NCBI RefSeq assembly: GCF_043641925.1
Contig: NZ_JBHZRU010000005.1
Coordinates: 62,001 to 126,000 of the forward strand
Direction of reading: 5' to 3'
Source of the DNA: Paenisporosarcina quisquiliarum_A
GTDB taxonomy: Bacteria; Bacillota; Bacilli; Bacillales_A; Planococcaceae
DNA length: 64,000 bases
The number at the start of each line of letters is the position of its first letter. Position 1 is the stretch's first letter. The translations under genes were made by a program, and so were the position numbers. Below, piece by piece: positions 1 to 8,358 of the stretch. The notes under the pieces are model-generated. The model made no database searches. It worked only from the letters and a program-made list of their open reading frames with translations, and was not told the DNA's origin.

Positions 1-284
1 TCTTCCAACCACATACATTTTCTCGAACTCGAACTTTTTTAAATGAGTTTGCTGTAAGTTTAGAAGGTGCGGATGCTGTTTATTTATGTGATATATTCGG
101 TTCTGCTCGTGAAAATGTAGGAGATTTATCAATTGGTGATTTAAGTGAGTTAATCCCAAATTGTTCTGTCCTAACAACTGAAGAGATTGATCGATTACTA
201 AACCACAAAAATGCAGTCTTTTTATTCATGGGTGCAGGAGATGTACAAAAATTCCAACGTGCTTTTGAAGAAAAAATTATATAA
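1..284 (+). CDS. murC: UDP-N-acetylmuramate--L-alanine ligase, C-terminal part
   Basis: Only the last 94 codons are in the window; the reading frame begins at base 3 and ends at TAA 282-284. The visible protein has FQPHTFSRT and YLCDIFGSARE, which are typical of the C-terminal ligase domain of MurC. MurC adds L-alanine to UDP-MurNAc in the cytoplasmic phase of peptidoglycan synthesis. It is followed at once by an intrinsic terminator, so it ends its own transcript. murC upstream of ytxGH matches the Bacillus order. The 5' part lies outside the window. Confidence 0.9.
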   Translation, partial: FQPHTFSRTRTFLNEFAVSLEGADAVYLCDIFGSARENVGDLSIGDLSELIPNCSVLTTEEIDRLLNHKNAVFLFMGAGDVQKFQRAFEEKII

Positions 285-292
285 AAGATGAG

Positions 293-319
293 CTCTAGCC
301 ATATTTGGCTAGAGTTTTT
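293..319 (+). terminator. Rho-independent terminator after murC
   Basis: An 8-bp perfect stem (CTCTAGCC/GGCTAGAG) with a 6-nt loop is followed by a T run, starting 8 nt after the murC stop. Confidence 0.85.
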
Positions 320-390
320 ATTTTGCAGGATTATATCGGTATTTATCAGCAGGATTTTTGAAGCTTTTGTAGAATAAAGATATCATTCAC

Positions 391-416
391 GTTTAATTAC
401 TGCTGTGAATGGGAAC
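391..416 (+). promoter_or_regulatory. Sigma-B-type promoter of ytxGH
   Basis: GTTTAA (391-396), a 14-nt spacer and GGGAAC (411-416) fit the Bacillus sigma-B consensus (GTTTAA-N12-15-GGGWAW). It lies about 40 nt upstream of the ytxG start. The B. subtilis ytxGHJ operon is a known general-stress (sigma-B) operon, so motif and context agree. Confidence 0.65.
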
Positions 417-452
417 ATAGTTTATATGAACATCATAGAGGAGGAATAAAGT

Positions 453-953
453 ATGGAGATGGAAATTATTCTATACATAGCTGCCTTAATCGCGGCAATA
501 GGCTTTCTAGTCTTATGTATTAGTTTAGCCATGACGTTAACATCATTGAAAAAGACCCTTACAAATGTGTCTAATACAATGGCAGGATTAGAAGGGCAAC
601 TTCAAGGTGTAACGAGAGAAACGACTGAATTGCTTCACAAAACGAACGGTTTAGCGTCAGATCTTCAGTATAAATCTGAGAAACTAAACAGCGTAGTGGA
701 TGCAGTTAAAAACGTTGGCGAATCTGTAAATGGATTAAATACATCAGTTAGAAGAATTACATCTTCTATTTCTACAGAAGTTGAAAGAAATGAAGACAAA
801 ATTGCTCAAGTTGTACAATGGAGTAATGTTGTCATGGGCATTCGAGATAAGTTGAAAGAACGAAAAGCACTTGAAGAAGCAAGAGCAGGATATACGATTT
901 ACTCAAATAATCCTGATGAAGTAGCTACTAAACAAAATCAAGGAGGAATTTAA
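453..953 (+). CDS. ytxG: DUF948-family membrane protein YtxG
   Basis: This 166-residue protein has an N-terminal transmembrane segment (about residues 5-27) followed by a long, low-complexity helical region rich in Thr, Asn and Val, probably coiled coil (about 30-135), and a charged tail. This is the layout of DUF948/YtxG proteins. The function is not known biochemically; in B. subtilis the gene belongs to a general-stress operon. The start is supported by GAGGAGG 10 nt upstream. It is one base away from ytxH and shares its sigma-B-type promoter. The third gene of the B. subtilis operon, ytxJ, is absent: a terminator and a convergent gene follow ytxH. Confidence 0.85.
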   Translation: MEMEIILYIAALIAAIGFLVLCISLAMTLTSLKKTLTNVSNTMAGLEGQLQGVTRETTELLHKTNGLASDLQYKSEKLNSVVDAVKNVGESVNGLNTSVRRITSSISTEVERNEDKIAQVVQWSNVVMGIRDKLKERKALEEARAGYTIYSNNPDEVATKQNQGGI

Positions 954-954
954 T

Positions 955-1515
955 ATGACAAACTACAAACCAAATTACAACGAAGCTCAATATAATCATG
1001 AATTCTACAATAACAAATCTAAACAAACGGAAGCTTACTTACCACAATCTTATGAATATCAAAATGGACACCGCGATTCAATTTACTCAAATGACGAAGT
1101 AAATTCAAAAGACTTTGTAATTGGTGCATTAGTTGGCGGAATTATTGGTGCAGCTGCTGCATTATTCCTTGCTCCAAAAACAGGTAGAGAATTACGTGAA
1201 AATGTTTCAACTCAAGCAATGCAGTTAAAAGACAAAACAGCTGATTTCTCATCAACAGCTAAAGAAAAAACTTCTCATTTGTCTACTCAACTAAAAGAAC
1301 AATCTGGACAAATCGTTGATAAAGTAAAAGGAATGAAAACAAAATCATCAGCTCCAATGGATGATGGCACTGCTTCTTCTGAAGGTGAAGAGCCAATTGA
1401 TTTCTTAGAAACGGTTACGAATACGGTTGACGAAGTGGCAGACGAAGGTAATAAAGGATTAACAGCTACTGCTAAAGCTTTACAAGAAGCTGTGGAAGAT
1501 CAAAATAATAAATAA
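955..1515 (+). CDS. ytxH: YtxH-like general stress protein
   Basis: This 186-residue protein has a YtxH domain: a hydrophobic glycine-rich segment (about 55-73, GALVGGIIGAAAALFLAP) followed by KTGRELRENV and a Ser/Thr/Lys-rich helical tail. The first 50 residues are rich in Tyr, Asn and Gln and are probably disordered. It is co-transcribed with ytxG (1-nt gap, GGAGG inside the ytxG 3' end). Family members are small membrane-associated stress proteins of unknown mechanism. Confidence 0.85.
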   Translation: MTNYKPNYNEAQYNHEFYNNKSKQTEAYLPQSYEYQNGHRDSIYSNDEVNSKDFVIGALVGGIIGAAAALFLAPKTGRELRENVSTQAMQLKDKTADFSSTAKEKTSHLSTQLKEQSGQIVDKVKGMKTKSSAPMDDGTASSEGEEPIDFLETVTNTVDEVADEGNKGLTATAKALQEAVEDQNNK

Positions 1516-1530
1516 GTTTTATGTTAAAAA

Positions 1531-1563
1531 CCCCTCACACCTTTAAAAGATGTGAGGGGTTTA
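1531..1563. terminator. Bidirectional terminator between ytxH and the convergent pilM-like gene
   Basis: A 9-bp stem (CCCCTCACA/TGTGAGGGG) has an A run on the left and a T run on the right, so it can stop transcription from both sides. Confidence 0.85.
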
Positions 1564-1568
1564 CTTGT

Positions 1569-3710
1569 TTAAGAACTAAAATGAATTTCTAACTGATCTC
1601 CACCAAAAATGGGTTCATCAAAACTAGATGACTGTCCATTTCTTAAAATAGCGAATTGACCAGATTGCTGATCAGAAAGTTTCCAATCGGTAAATCGGAA
1701 AACATCTTGGAAAATCCATGGATTCGTGTCTAATTTATCTATAGTTACATGACTTCCAGCAGAAACAACATCATTTAATTTGGCACTATTTCCATTGACG
1801 TGTACTGATACACAATTTTTTTCTAGTTTCGTTTGCTTACCTTGAAATGAAATTGTTATCGTATCTTGAAGCTTTATTTGAAGTTGATCCGCAATGTTTT
1901 GAACAGATGGTGACATGCTTTTAGATACGGACAAGATATCAGAATCTTGAACAGGATATTGAAGTTTAATAGGTACATCATTGAGTAAAAGTTGTGAAGA
2001 AAATTCTGGGAATAAAACAGATTTCCCATCGACTGATATAAAATACGGTTTAATTTTTTGGAACAAGTGTGATTGACCAGTGGCTTTAATAATGTCTTCA
2101 GCAGAATCAATGGTTTTGATGGTTACTTTATCTCTCTCTTGAAGAGATGAATCGAGAGTTGCTGAATTACCATTGACTTGAATTAATGGCTCAACCATAT
2201 ACATCGTGCCTTCTATAATGACTGTTTTAATAGATGCATCATCGATTAGATCACGTACTGTCACTTGAGCATTAGCTCCATCTCGGCCTTCAATTAAATG
2301 AATAACATCTCCATTTTTAATGAGAGACTTTGTATTGGCAGGTTCATTATTTACATGTAAGGTTGCAGGTTGACCATGTTCGCCAGGAATCATAATATCT
2401 CTACCATTTACGTTTACTGCTAATGCCATACCAGGTTTTCCGTATAAACTACGTGCTCGAATATTCGCTGCTAGAAGAGCATCTCCTACAGTCATTTCCT
2501 TTAATTCGAATAGCCGAATCACCTTTTCATTGACTTGAACAGACATATAATGAATCGGTGTTTTTCTTGCTGCAATGGCTATGCCAATCGGTGTTACTAA
2601 TTCAGGTGAAGAAGAAACATGCTCGGCTTTTGTTAATGACTGAATAGCATCTATACCTCTTACAGCTACACGATTCTCTGGTAACTCTAATTCAGCTGCA
2701 ATAAGTTTTGTAATATCAGGAGTTAAACTGCCACCGCCAACTAACATAATCGCTTTAGGTGATTGTTGATTATTTAGTCTTAAAATTTCATGAGCAATAG
2801 ATTTAGCTAAATTAGAGGTTGCCGGACGTAATGCTTCAATGACTTCGGTCTTCGAGAAAAATTGGTCAAATCCCAAGATATCTTGAATACGGATTTCGTC
2901 AGACTGGTTGATCATTCGTTTTGCTTCTTCTGCTAAAGGAAAATCTAGTAAATAATGATCACTCATAGCTTCCGTAATCTCATCACCAGCTGTCGGAACC
3001 ATTCCATAGGCAACCACGGTACCTTTATCCGTAATTGCAATGTCAGACGTTCCAGCGCCAATATCAACTAGTGCAACATTTAACCGTCGCATAGAAGGTG
3101 GAATCAGCACGTTGATCGCTGCAATCGGCTCTAAAGTTAGGCCTTCCATTTCAAGGTCGGCTCTTTTTAATGCTGATAAAAGTGATTCCACAACAACTCG
3201 TGGCAGGAAGGTTGCAATAACTTCAACCGAAGCAGTCGAACCTTGCTGGTCGACTAAACTTCCAATTTCTTCACCATCTAATCTGTAATAAAGAACAGAA
3301 TAACCCACACAATAGTAGTGACTATTTTTGTTTTCTATATCGTCAGTGAGTAATTGTTGTTGCGCTTGCTGGACAGCTGCTAGCTCTAATCGACTAATAT
3401 CTTCTTCGGAAAATAGAGGACGATTTGTTACATCCATTTCAACTAAAGCTTGTTCGGTTTTTAAAGCTCGTCCAGCGGCTGCTACACTTACTTTAGTAAG
3501 AGGACCATGGGTTTGTTCAAGATTTTCTTTTACGTGTCTGATGACATCTGCAACAGCTAGTACATTATGTATTTGACCATCTAACATAGCCCGCTCTTTA
3601 TGTTCTTCTACAACTAAGTCTGCTACATGGTAGGAATCATTTTTTTCTTCTAATATGATGCCAACTACTGATCTCGTTCCGATATCTAAAGCGAATAGTT
3701 TTTCAGCCAA
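1569..3710 (-). CDS. FtsA/PilM-like actin-fold protein of about 713 residues
   Basis: The N-terminus (LFALDIGTRSVVGI) is a phosphate-1 motif of the actin/Hsp70/FtsA ATPase fold. Further on, VALVDIGAGTSDIA is phosphate-2 and IMLVGGGS is the adenosine motif, so the ATPase domain covers roughly the first 350-380 residues. The remaining 330 or so residues contain repeated beta-rich stretches of the form VNVNGRDIMIPG and VSVDGKSVLFPEF, which resemble small ubiquitin- or TGS-like repeats. I chose the TTG at 3710 because AAAGGA lies 11 nt upstream; an ATG at 3743 would add 11 residues but has no ribosome-binding site. It is much longer than true FtsA (about 430 residues) and lies outside the division cluster. 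Homologues in Bacilli are annotated only as FtsA-domain proteins; the role is unknown. Confidence 0.75.
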   Translation of the reverse strand: MAEKLFALDIGTRSVVGIILEEKNDSYHVADLVVEEHKERAMLDGQIHNVLAVADVIRHVKENLEQTHGPLTKVSVAAAGRALKTEQALVEMDVTNRPLFSEEDISRLELAAVQQAQQQLLTDDIENKNSHYYCVGYSVLYYRLDGEEIGSLVDQQGSTASVEVIATFLPRVVVESLLSALKRADLEMEGLTLEPIAAINVLIPPSMRRLNVALVDIGAGTSDIAITDKGTVVAYGMVPTAGDEITEAMSDHYLLDFPLAEEAKRMINQSDEIRIQDILGFDQFFSKTEVIEALRPATSNLAKSIAHEILRLNNQQSPKAIMLVGGGSLTPDITKLIAAELELPENRVAVRGIDAIQSLTKAEHVSSSPELVTPIGIAIAARKTPIHYMSVQVNEKVIRLFELKEMTVGDALLAANIRARSLYGKPGMALAVNVNGRDIMIPGEHGQPATLHVNNEPANTKSLIKNGDVIHLIEGRDGANAQVTVRDLIDDASIKTVIIEGTMYMVEPLIQVNGNSATLDSSLQERDKVTIKTIDSAEDIIKATGQSHLFQKIKPYFISVDGKSVLFPEFSSQLLLNDVPIKLQYPVQDSDILSVSKSMSPSVQNIADQLQIKLQDTITISFQGKQTKLEKNCVSVHVNGNSAKLNDVVSAGSHVTIDKLDTNPWIFQDVFRFTDWKLSDQQSGQFAILRNGQSSSFDEPIFGGDQLEIHFSS

Positions 3711-3779
3711 TCGAAAGCACATCCTTTTATCTTCATAACCCATTTTTACTTTCGCGCGTTGAAGCGATAAAGAAAATGC

Positions 3780-3808
3780 GTGACTTTCTAATTTTCATTG
3801 ATTATAAT
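3780..3808 (+). promoter_or_regulatory. Candidate sigma-A promoter of aroA
   Basis: GTGACT (3780-3785), a 17-nt spacer and a perfect TATAAT (3803-3808) lie about 78 nt upstream of the aroA start, in the gap shared with the divergent pilM-like gene. Confidence 0.5.
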
Positions 3809-3885
3809 AGTTCTATTATCTAAAAATGTATCATAGTTTTCGGTTCGCCGAAAGACCTGGTACCAGGAAGAGAGGAGATCACGGT

Positions 3886-4968
3886 ATGAGCCATCAAGAA
3901 TTAGATCATTTACGCACACGTGTTGATGAATTAAATTTAGAAATTTTAAAATTAATCAATGAACGTGCAAGCGTAGTTCAAGAAATTGGAAAAGTAAAAG
4001 AAAAGCAAGGTGTCAACCGTTATGATCCTCTTCGTGAGCGACATATGTTGAATTTATTGAAAGATAACAACGTTGGTCCACTGCCGCAATCGACAGTTGA
4101 ACATATATTTAAAGAAATCTTTAAATCTGCATTAGAACTACAAGAAGATGATCATCGTAAAGCACTATTAGTATCGAGAAAGAAAAAAGCAGAAGATACG
4201 ATTGTCGTGATTAATGGAGAACGCATTGGAGAAGGCGGTCCATCATTTGTATTTGGACCATGTGCAGTTGAATCATATGATCAAGTTTCAACAGTTGCTG
4301 GAGCCATCCAAGCAAAAGGTTTAAGAATGATTCGTGGGGGCGCTTATAAACCAAGAACATCGCCTTACGACTTCCAAGGTCTTGGCCTAGAAGGATTGAA
4401 AATTTTAAAACGTGTAGCTCAAGAATATAATTTAGCGGTTGTCAGTGAAATTGTCACACCTTCACACTTAGAAGAAGCTTTAGAATACATTGATGTAGTT
4501 CAAATTGGAGCACGTAATATGCAAAACTTTGAATTATTAAAAGCAGCAGGGTCTATTAAGAAACCCGTTCTATTAAAACGAGGAATGGCTGCAACGATTG
4601 ATGAATTCATCAATGCTGCTGAATACATTATTTCACAAGGTAATGATCAAATTATATTATGCGAACGTGGGATTCGTACGTATGAGAAAGCGACACGAAA
4701 TACACTAGATATTTCAGCTGTGCCAATTTTAAAGCAAGAAACACATTTACCAGTATTTGTGGATGTTACTCATTCCACAGGACGTCGTGATTTATTGCTA
4801 CCTGCAGCTAAAGCAGCGATTGCGATTGGGGCTGATGGAGTAATGGCTGAAGTCCATCCTGATCCAGCTGTTGCCTTATCAGATGCAGCACAACAAATGA
4901 ATTTACAACAATTCGATGAGTTCTACGATTCGTTGCAAAAATTCATGAAGAACTATGATATGAAATAA
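3886..4968 (+). CDS. aroA: Bifunctional chorismate mutase / 3-deoxy-7-phosphoheptulonate synthase
   Basis: This 360-residue protein has an AroQ-type chorismate mutase domain at residues 1-85 (LRTRVDELNLEILKLINERA) fused to a type I DAHP synthase of the AroG-beta/KDO8P-like class (about 105-355; FVFGPCAVES, RGGAYKPRTSPYDFQGLG, KPVLLKRGM, DVTHSTGRR). It catalyses the first committed step of aromatic amino acid synthesis, and the N-terminal mutase serves as the chorismate/prephenate sensor in Bacillus enzymes. The start ATG 3886 has AGAGGAGATC just upstream and gives the usual B. subtilis length (358). An in-frame ATG 20 codons earlier lacks a ribosome-binding site. Confidence 0.95.
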   Translation: MSHQELDHLRTRVDELNLEILKLINERASVVQEIGKVKEKQGVNRYDPLRERHMLNLLKDNNVGPLPQSTVEHIFKEIFKSALELQEDDHRKALLVSRKKKAEDTIVVINGERIGEGGPSFVFGPCAVESYDQVSTVAGAIQAKGLRMIRGGAYKPRTSPYDFQGLGLEGLKILKRVAQEYNLAVVSEIVTPSHLEEALEYIDVVQIGARNMQNFELLKAAGSIKKPVLLKRGMAATIDEFINAAEYIISQGNDQIILCERGIRTYEKATRNTLDISAVPILKQETHLPVFVDVTHSTGRRDLLLPAAKAAIAIGADGVMAEVHPDPAVALSDAAQQMNLQQFDEFYDSLQKFMKNYDMK

Positions 4969-5033
4969 TTTACGCTGTTTAAGGCATACAACTAAGTGAA
5001 TGACATACGTTTCATATCAACGAAAGACTGACT

Positions 5034-5068
5034 GCCTCTTGTCCCAACTTGTGGATAAGAGGTGTTTT
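5034..5068 (+). terminator. Probable terminator after aroA
   Basis: CCTCTT pairs with AAGAGG across a loop that can itself pair in part, followed by TGTTTTT. It is weaker than the others in the window. Confidence 0.55.
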
Positions 5069-5155
5069 TCTATTTTTTTGTTATTGCTTTATAATGGCAG
5101 AAAACTATTATATGATGAATAAATAAGAATGGGTATGAGCGGGGAGTGAAGATAA

Positions 5156-6163
5156 ATGACGATAACAATCTACGATGTTGCGCGAGAAGCAAATGTTTCA
5201 ATGGCAACTGTGTCTCGAGTAGTGAATGGAAATCCAAATGTAAAACCAGCAACCAGAAAGAAAGTTCTTGATGTCATTGAACGATTAGAATATCGACCAA
5301 ATGCTGTCGCTAGAGGTTTAGCAAGTAAGAAAACAACAACTGTTGGCGTAATAATTCCAGATATCTCAAATGTTTTTTATGCTGAACTAGCAAGAGGGAT
5401 TGAAGATATTGCAACGATGTATCGATATAATATTATTTTATCGAACTCCGATCAAAGAGAAGAGAAAGAATTACAACTATTAGAAACAATGTTCGGTAAA
5501 CAAGTAGATGGGATCGTGTTAATGAGCGAACAAGTATCAAATGACCTGTTGCAAATGATCGAACGATCTCCAGTTCCCATTGTATTAGCAGGAACAATAG
5601 ATGCAACAAATCGGATACCGTCCGTAAATATTGATTACCATCAAGCGGCATATGAAGCAGTGAGTAGACTTATTCAAAATAATCATAAACGAATTGCGTT
5701 TGTTTCAGGTTCACTAAGCTCAACAATTAATCGTGCCTTTAAATTTACAGGGTATGAAAAAGCATTAGAAGACGCTGGTCTAACCATCGATCAATCATTA
5801 GTCATCGAAAGTGATGCTACATATGACGACGGTATCGAAGCATTTCTAAGTCTTCAAAGTATTGAAAATCCACCGACTGCTTATTTTGCAGGGAATGATG
5901 AATTGGCAATTGGTTTAATCCACGGTGCTCAAGATCAAGGCTTGAATGTCCCTGAAGAGGTTGAAGTCATAAGTTTTGAAAATTCAAAGTTAGCTCGAAT
6001 GGTTCGTCCAACATTAACGAGTGTGGTCTTACCCCTTTATGATATTGGTGCCGTTTCCATGCGTTTATTAACTAAATTCATGAGTAAAGAGAAGATAGAT
6101 GAAAAAACAGTTGTTTTACCACATCGCATTGAGGAACGACATTCTGTTAAACCTCTTCAATAA
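5156..6163 (+). CDS. ccpA: Catabolite control protein A
   Basis: This is a 335-residue LacI/GalR-family regulator. The N-terminal helix-turn-helix reads TIYDVAREANVSMATVSRVV and the hinge helix NAVARGLASKK, both nearly identical to B. subtilis CcpA, followed by a periplasmic-binding-protein-like effector domain (about 60-330). CcpA with HPr-Ser46-P binds cre sites to repress or activate carbon-catabolism genes. Candidate targets occur in this window: a cre between acuA and acsA, one upstream of the sulfur lyase and a weak one at citZ. The aroA-ccpA order is conserved in Bacillus. The start ATG has GGGGAGTG upstream. Confidence 0.95.
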   Translation: MTITIYDVAREANVSMATVSRVVNGNPNVKPATRKKVLDVIERLEYRPNAVARGLASKKTTTVGVIIPDISNVFYAELARGIEDIATMYRYNIILSNSDQREEKELQLLETMFGKQVDGIVLMSEQVSNDLLQMIERSPVPIVLAGTIDATNRIPSVNIDYHQAAYEAVSRLIQNNHKRIAFVSGSLSSTINRAFKFTGYEKALEDAGLTIDQSLVIESDATYDDGIEAFLSLQSIENPPTAYFAGNDELAIGLIHGAQDQGLNVPEEVEVISFENSKLARMVRPTLTSVVLPLYDIGAVSMRLLTKFMSKEKIDEKTVVLPHRIEERHSVKPLQ

Positions 6164-6175
6164 AAATGTGCTAAG

Positions 6176-6222
6176 CACTAAGAAAACAGTCCCATGAGGA
6201 ATTGATTTCTTAGTGTTTTTTT
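6176..6222 (+). terminator. Terminator after ccpA
   Basis: A 10-bp perfect stem (CACTAAGAAA/TTTCTTAGTG) is followed by seven T residues. Confidence 0.85.
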
Positions 6223-6248
6223 AGATAGAGAGTGAAGGGGAACTTGAC

Positions 6249-6344
6249 ATTCTTGATTTCGAGGGTCTTATTCAAGGATTCATTAAGGCTGTTCTCCAAT
6301 TGGATTGTGCTATTCTCGATTTTGCCTGGCCTATTTAAGGATTC
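6249..6344. repeat. Two imperfect 33-bp direct repeats in the ccpA-acuC gap
   Basis: Copies at 6249-6281 and 6312-6344 match at 25 of 33 positions, sharing ATTCT, GATTT and the 3' end AAGGATTC. The stretch has no open frame or ribosome-binding site. Together with the next feature it fills the roughly 300-bp gap between the ccpA and acuC terminators. Confidence 0.5.
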
Positions 6345-6395
6345 GACCATCACATTCTAAAATTCATGATTTTAAAACAATTTAACTTACTTTAT

Positions 6396-6454
6396 GTGAG
6401 GGAAAGCGGCTGAAGTCTTGCCCGTGGAAAGCGTCCGCCGAAATGGAAATCATC
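6396..6454. repeat. GC-richer intergenic element, possibly a dispersed repeat
   Basis: A 59-bp stretch, more GC-rich than its surroundings, contains GGAAAGCG twice (GGAAAGCGGC and GGAAAGCGTCCGCC) and ends AAATGGAAATCATCC. It resembles a short non-coding element (GGAAAGCG...CCGCC...GGAAATCA) that I recall as frequent between genes in Bacillaceae and Planococcaceae. Only one copy is seen here, so its repetitive nature is inference. Confidence 0.4.
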
Positions 6455-6475
6455 CTATATTATTTGTCTACAGTC

Positions 6476-6517
6476 AAAAAGGAATGAATGCGATATAAAT
6501 CGTCATTCATTCCTTTT
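6476..6517 (-). terminator. Terminator of the acuABC operon
   Basis: Read on the minus strand, CATTCATTCCTTTTT follows its complementary arm with a 13-nt loop, and the T run lies on the distal side. It sits directly after the acuC stop. Confidence 0.8.
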
Positions 6518-6519
6518 AT

Positions 6520-7707
6520 TTAATCTGTATGGTTTCGAATTATATATAACGATTTTTGTAATACTTGATGATTTTTTTCCGTTATCTCCGCTTTTCTTGG
6601 AATGGGTTCGTATAATTTTTCTGGGTCATGCCAAGTAGGTATTAGAGGAACTGGGGACTCACTTTGCCACCTATCTATCCAATCTGGTGGCAAATCACCT
6701 TTTGGTAAAGGAAGACCTTTCATTTCCATCCATAATAAAGACCAAGCTCGAGGAACTACTCTCCATATATCATAGCCTCCACCGCCAACACCAATCCATC
6801 GTCCATCACAAAATTCATGTGCTAGTTCATGTGCTAACTTAGGAATTTCTTCATATATTTTCATAGAACCATAAAGATGAGTTAGTGGGTCAAAGTAATG
6901 AGCATCGGCTCCATTTTGACTAATAATCACATCGGGTTTAAAATGCTCAGCTATTTCACGAAAGGCTGTTTTATATAACTCTAAAAATGAATCATCTTCG
7001 GTAAATGCATCAATCGGAAGGTTAAAAGAGGTACCATAACCTTCTCCTGTTCCTCTCTCTGTCACATTTCCAGTCCCAGGAAATAAATATCTTCCTGTTT
7101 CATGTATAGAGACAGTACAAACTGACGGATCGTCATAAAATGTCCATTGCACGCCATCCCCATGATGGGCATCTGTATCAATATATAAGACGCGTGCATT
7201 ATATTTTTCTTGTATGTATTTAATAGCTACTGAACTGTCGTTGTAAATGCAAAATCCAGAGGCTCGTCCACGAAAACCATGATGTAAGCCGCCACCTAAA
7301 TTAAGTGCATGACTTGCTTTATTTTCCATGACGTAATCCACGGCTGTCAGCGTACCTCCAACTAATAATGCGCTTGCTTCATGCATATTAGGAAAGATAG
7401 GCGTATCTTCCGTTCCTATTCCATAGCTTTCTGTTTGCTCTTCAGTGACCAAGCCTTTGCTCGCTTTTTTTACCATTTCAATATAGCGCTCATCATGTGC
7501 AAGCAGCAATTCTTCATCAGTAGCCATGCGAGGAGCAATAATGTCTTCATCTGATAAAACGTTCATTTTACGTAGTAAATCTGTCGTTAATACAAGACGC
7601 TTTTGGTTAAATGGGTGTGTGTCAGAAAATTTATACCCTAATTGATTTTCTGAATACACAAATACTGCTTCTTTTTTTACGTGTTGATTCCCGGCATGTT
7701 TGGCCAT
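6520..7707 (-). CDS. acuC: Acetoin utilisation protein AcuC, class I histone deacetylase-like
   Basis: This 395-residue arginase/deacetylase-fold enzyme has ALNLGGGLHHGFRGRASGFCIYND, split here as LGGGLHHG and ASGFCIYND, and YIDTDAHHGDG, which carry the zinc ligands and catalytic histidines. AcuC deacetylates acetyl-CoA synthetase (AcsA) and so reactivates it, opposing AcuA; the divergent acsA next to it fits this. It overlaps acuB by 31 nt, with AGAAGG 12 nt before the ATG, which suggests translational coupling. The length is close to the B. subtilis protein (387). Confidence 0.92.
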   Translation of the reverse strand: MAKHAGNQHVKKEAVFVYSENQLGYKFSDTHPFNQKRLVLTTDLLRKMNVLSDEDIIAPRMATDEELLLAHDERYIEMVKKASKGLVTEEQTESYGIGTEDTPIFPNMHEASALLVGGTLTAVDYVMENKASHALNLGGGLHHGFRGRASGFCIYNDSSVAIKYIQEKYNARVLYIDTDAHHGDGVQWTFYDDPSVCTVSIHETGRYLFPGTGNVTERGTGEGYGTSFNLPIDAFTEDDSFLELYKTAFREIAEHFKPDVIISQNGADAHYFDPLTHLYGSMKIYEEIPKLAHELAHEFCDGRWIGVGGGGYDIWRVVPRAWSLLWMEMKGLPLPKGDLPPDWIDRWQSESPVPLIPTWHDPEKLYEPIPRKAEITEKNHQVLQKSLYIIRNHTD

Positions 7708-8324
7708 AATACATCGAAACCTTCTTTGCGGATATCCTCAATAATTTGGAGAGGATTCATCGTTTTGACTCTGAAAACTAGAATTTTGTTTTCTTCACTT
7801 TTTGCATCAGGGTATACCAATACACTTAAAACATTCGCGCTATGGTCATGAAAAACTTTCGAAACTTCGAATAATATGCCTGGTTTGTTAGGCACTCTCA
7901 CTTCAATATGAGAACCGGGTTGATGTGCACCAGTTAATTCAATATATTTGTACAATAAATCAGTTTCCGTAACAATACCTACCAATTTTTCTTGACTGAC
8001 AATTGGTAAACAACCTATTTGTTGATCGTAAAAAATCGTTGCAACTTCTTCCACGAAATCGAGTGGATGACCTATAATGGGATTTTTCGTCATAATTTTA
8101 TCTAGCGTAATCGTCATAAGTTCATTATCATTGTGATCTAAAATATTCGATGGAGTCGCTTGTTTAATATCCCGATCTGAGACAATGCCAATGACTTTAC
8201 CTTCTAAATCGGTGATTGGCAAATGACGAATTTTATTCTCACGCAATACATGTATGGCATCTTTGATTGTGTGAGTAGGTTGCAAGGTGAGAACTTTTTT
8301 TTGCATCATTTCTTCAACAATCAT
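7677..8324 (-). CDS. acuB: CBS-domain and ACT-domain protein AcuB
   Basis: This 215-residue protein has two CBS repeats (about 8-60 and 75-130; HLPITDLEGKVIGIVSDRD and CLPIVSQEKLVGIVTETDL) followed by an ACT domain (about 140-210; VRVPNKPGILFEVSKVF). It is the middle gene of the acuABC operon. CBS pairs bind adenine nucleotides, but the ligand and exact role of AcuB are not established. A strong AAAGGAG precedes the ATG. Confidence 0.92.
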   Translation of the reverse strand: MIVEEMMQKKVLTLQPTHTIKDAIHVLRENKIRHLPITDLEGKVIGIVSDRDIKQATPSNILDHNDNELMTITLDKIMTKNPIIGHPLDFVEEVATIFYDQQIGCLPIVSQEKLVGIVTETDLLYKYIELTGAHQPGSHIEVRVPNKPGILFEVSKVFHDHSANVLSVLVYPDAKSEENKILVFRVKTMNPLQIIEDIRKEGFDVLWPNMPGINT

Positions 8325-8358
8325 GAGGCATAATCTCCTTTATATCCTGGGTTTTGAA

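Noticed and set aside
3040..3576. Two plus-strand frames of 82 codons within the pilM-like gene
   Set aside because: Ser/Thr-rich shadows of a conserved ATPase domain on the opposite strand.
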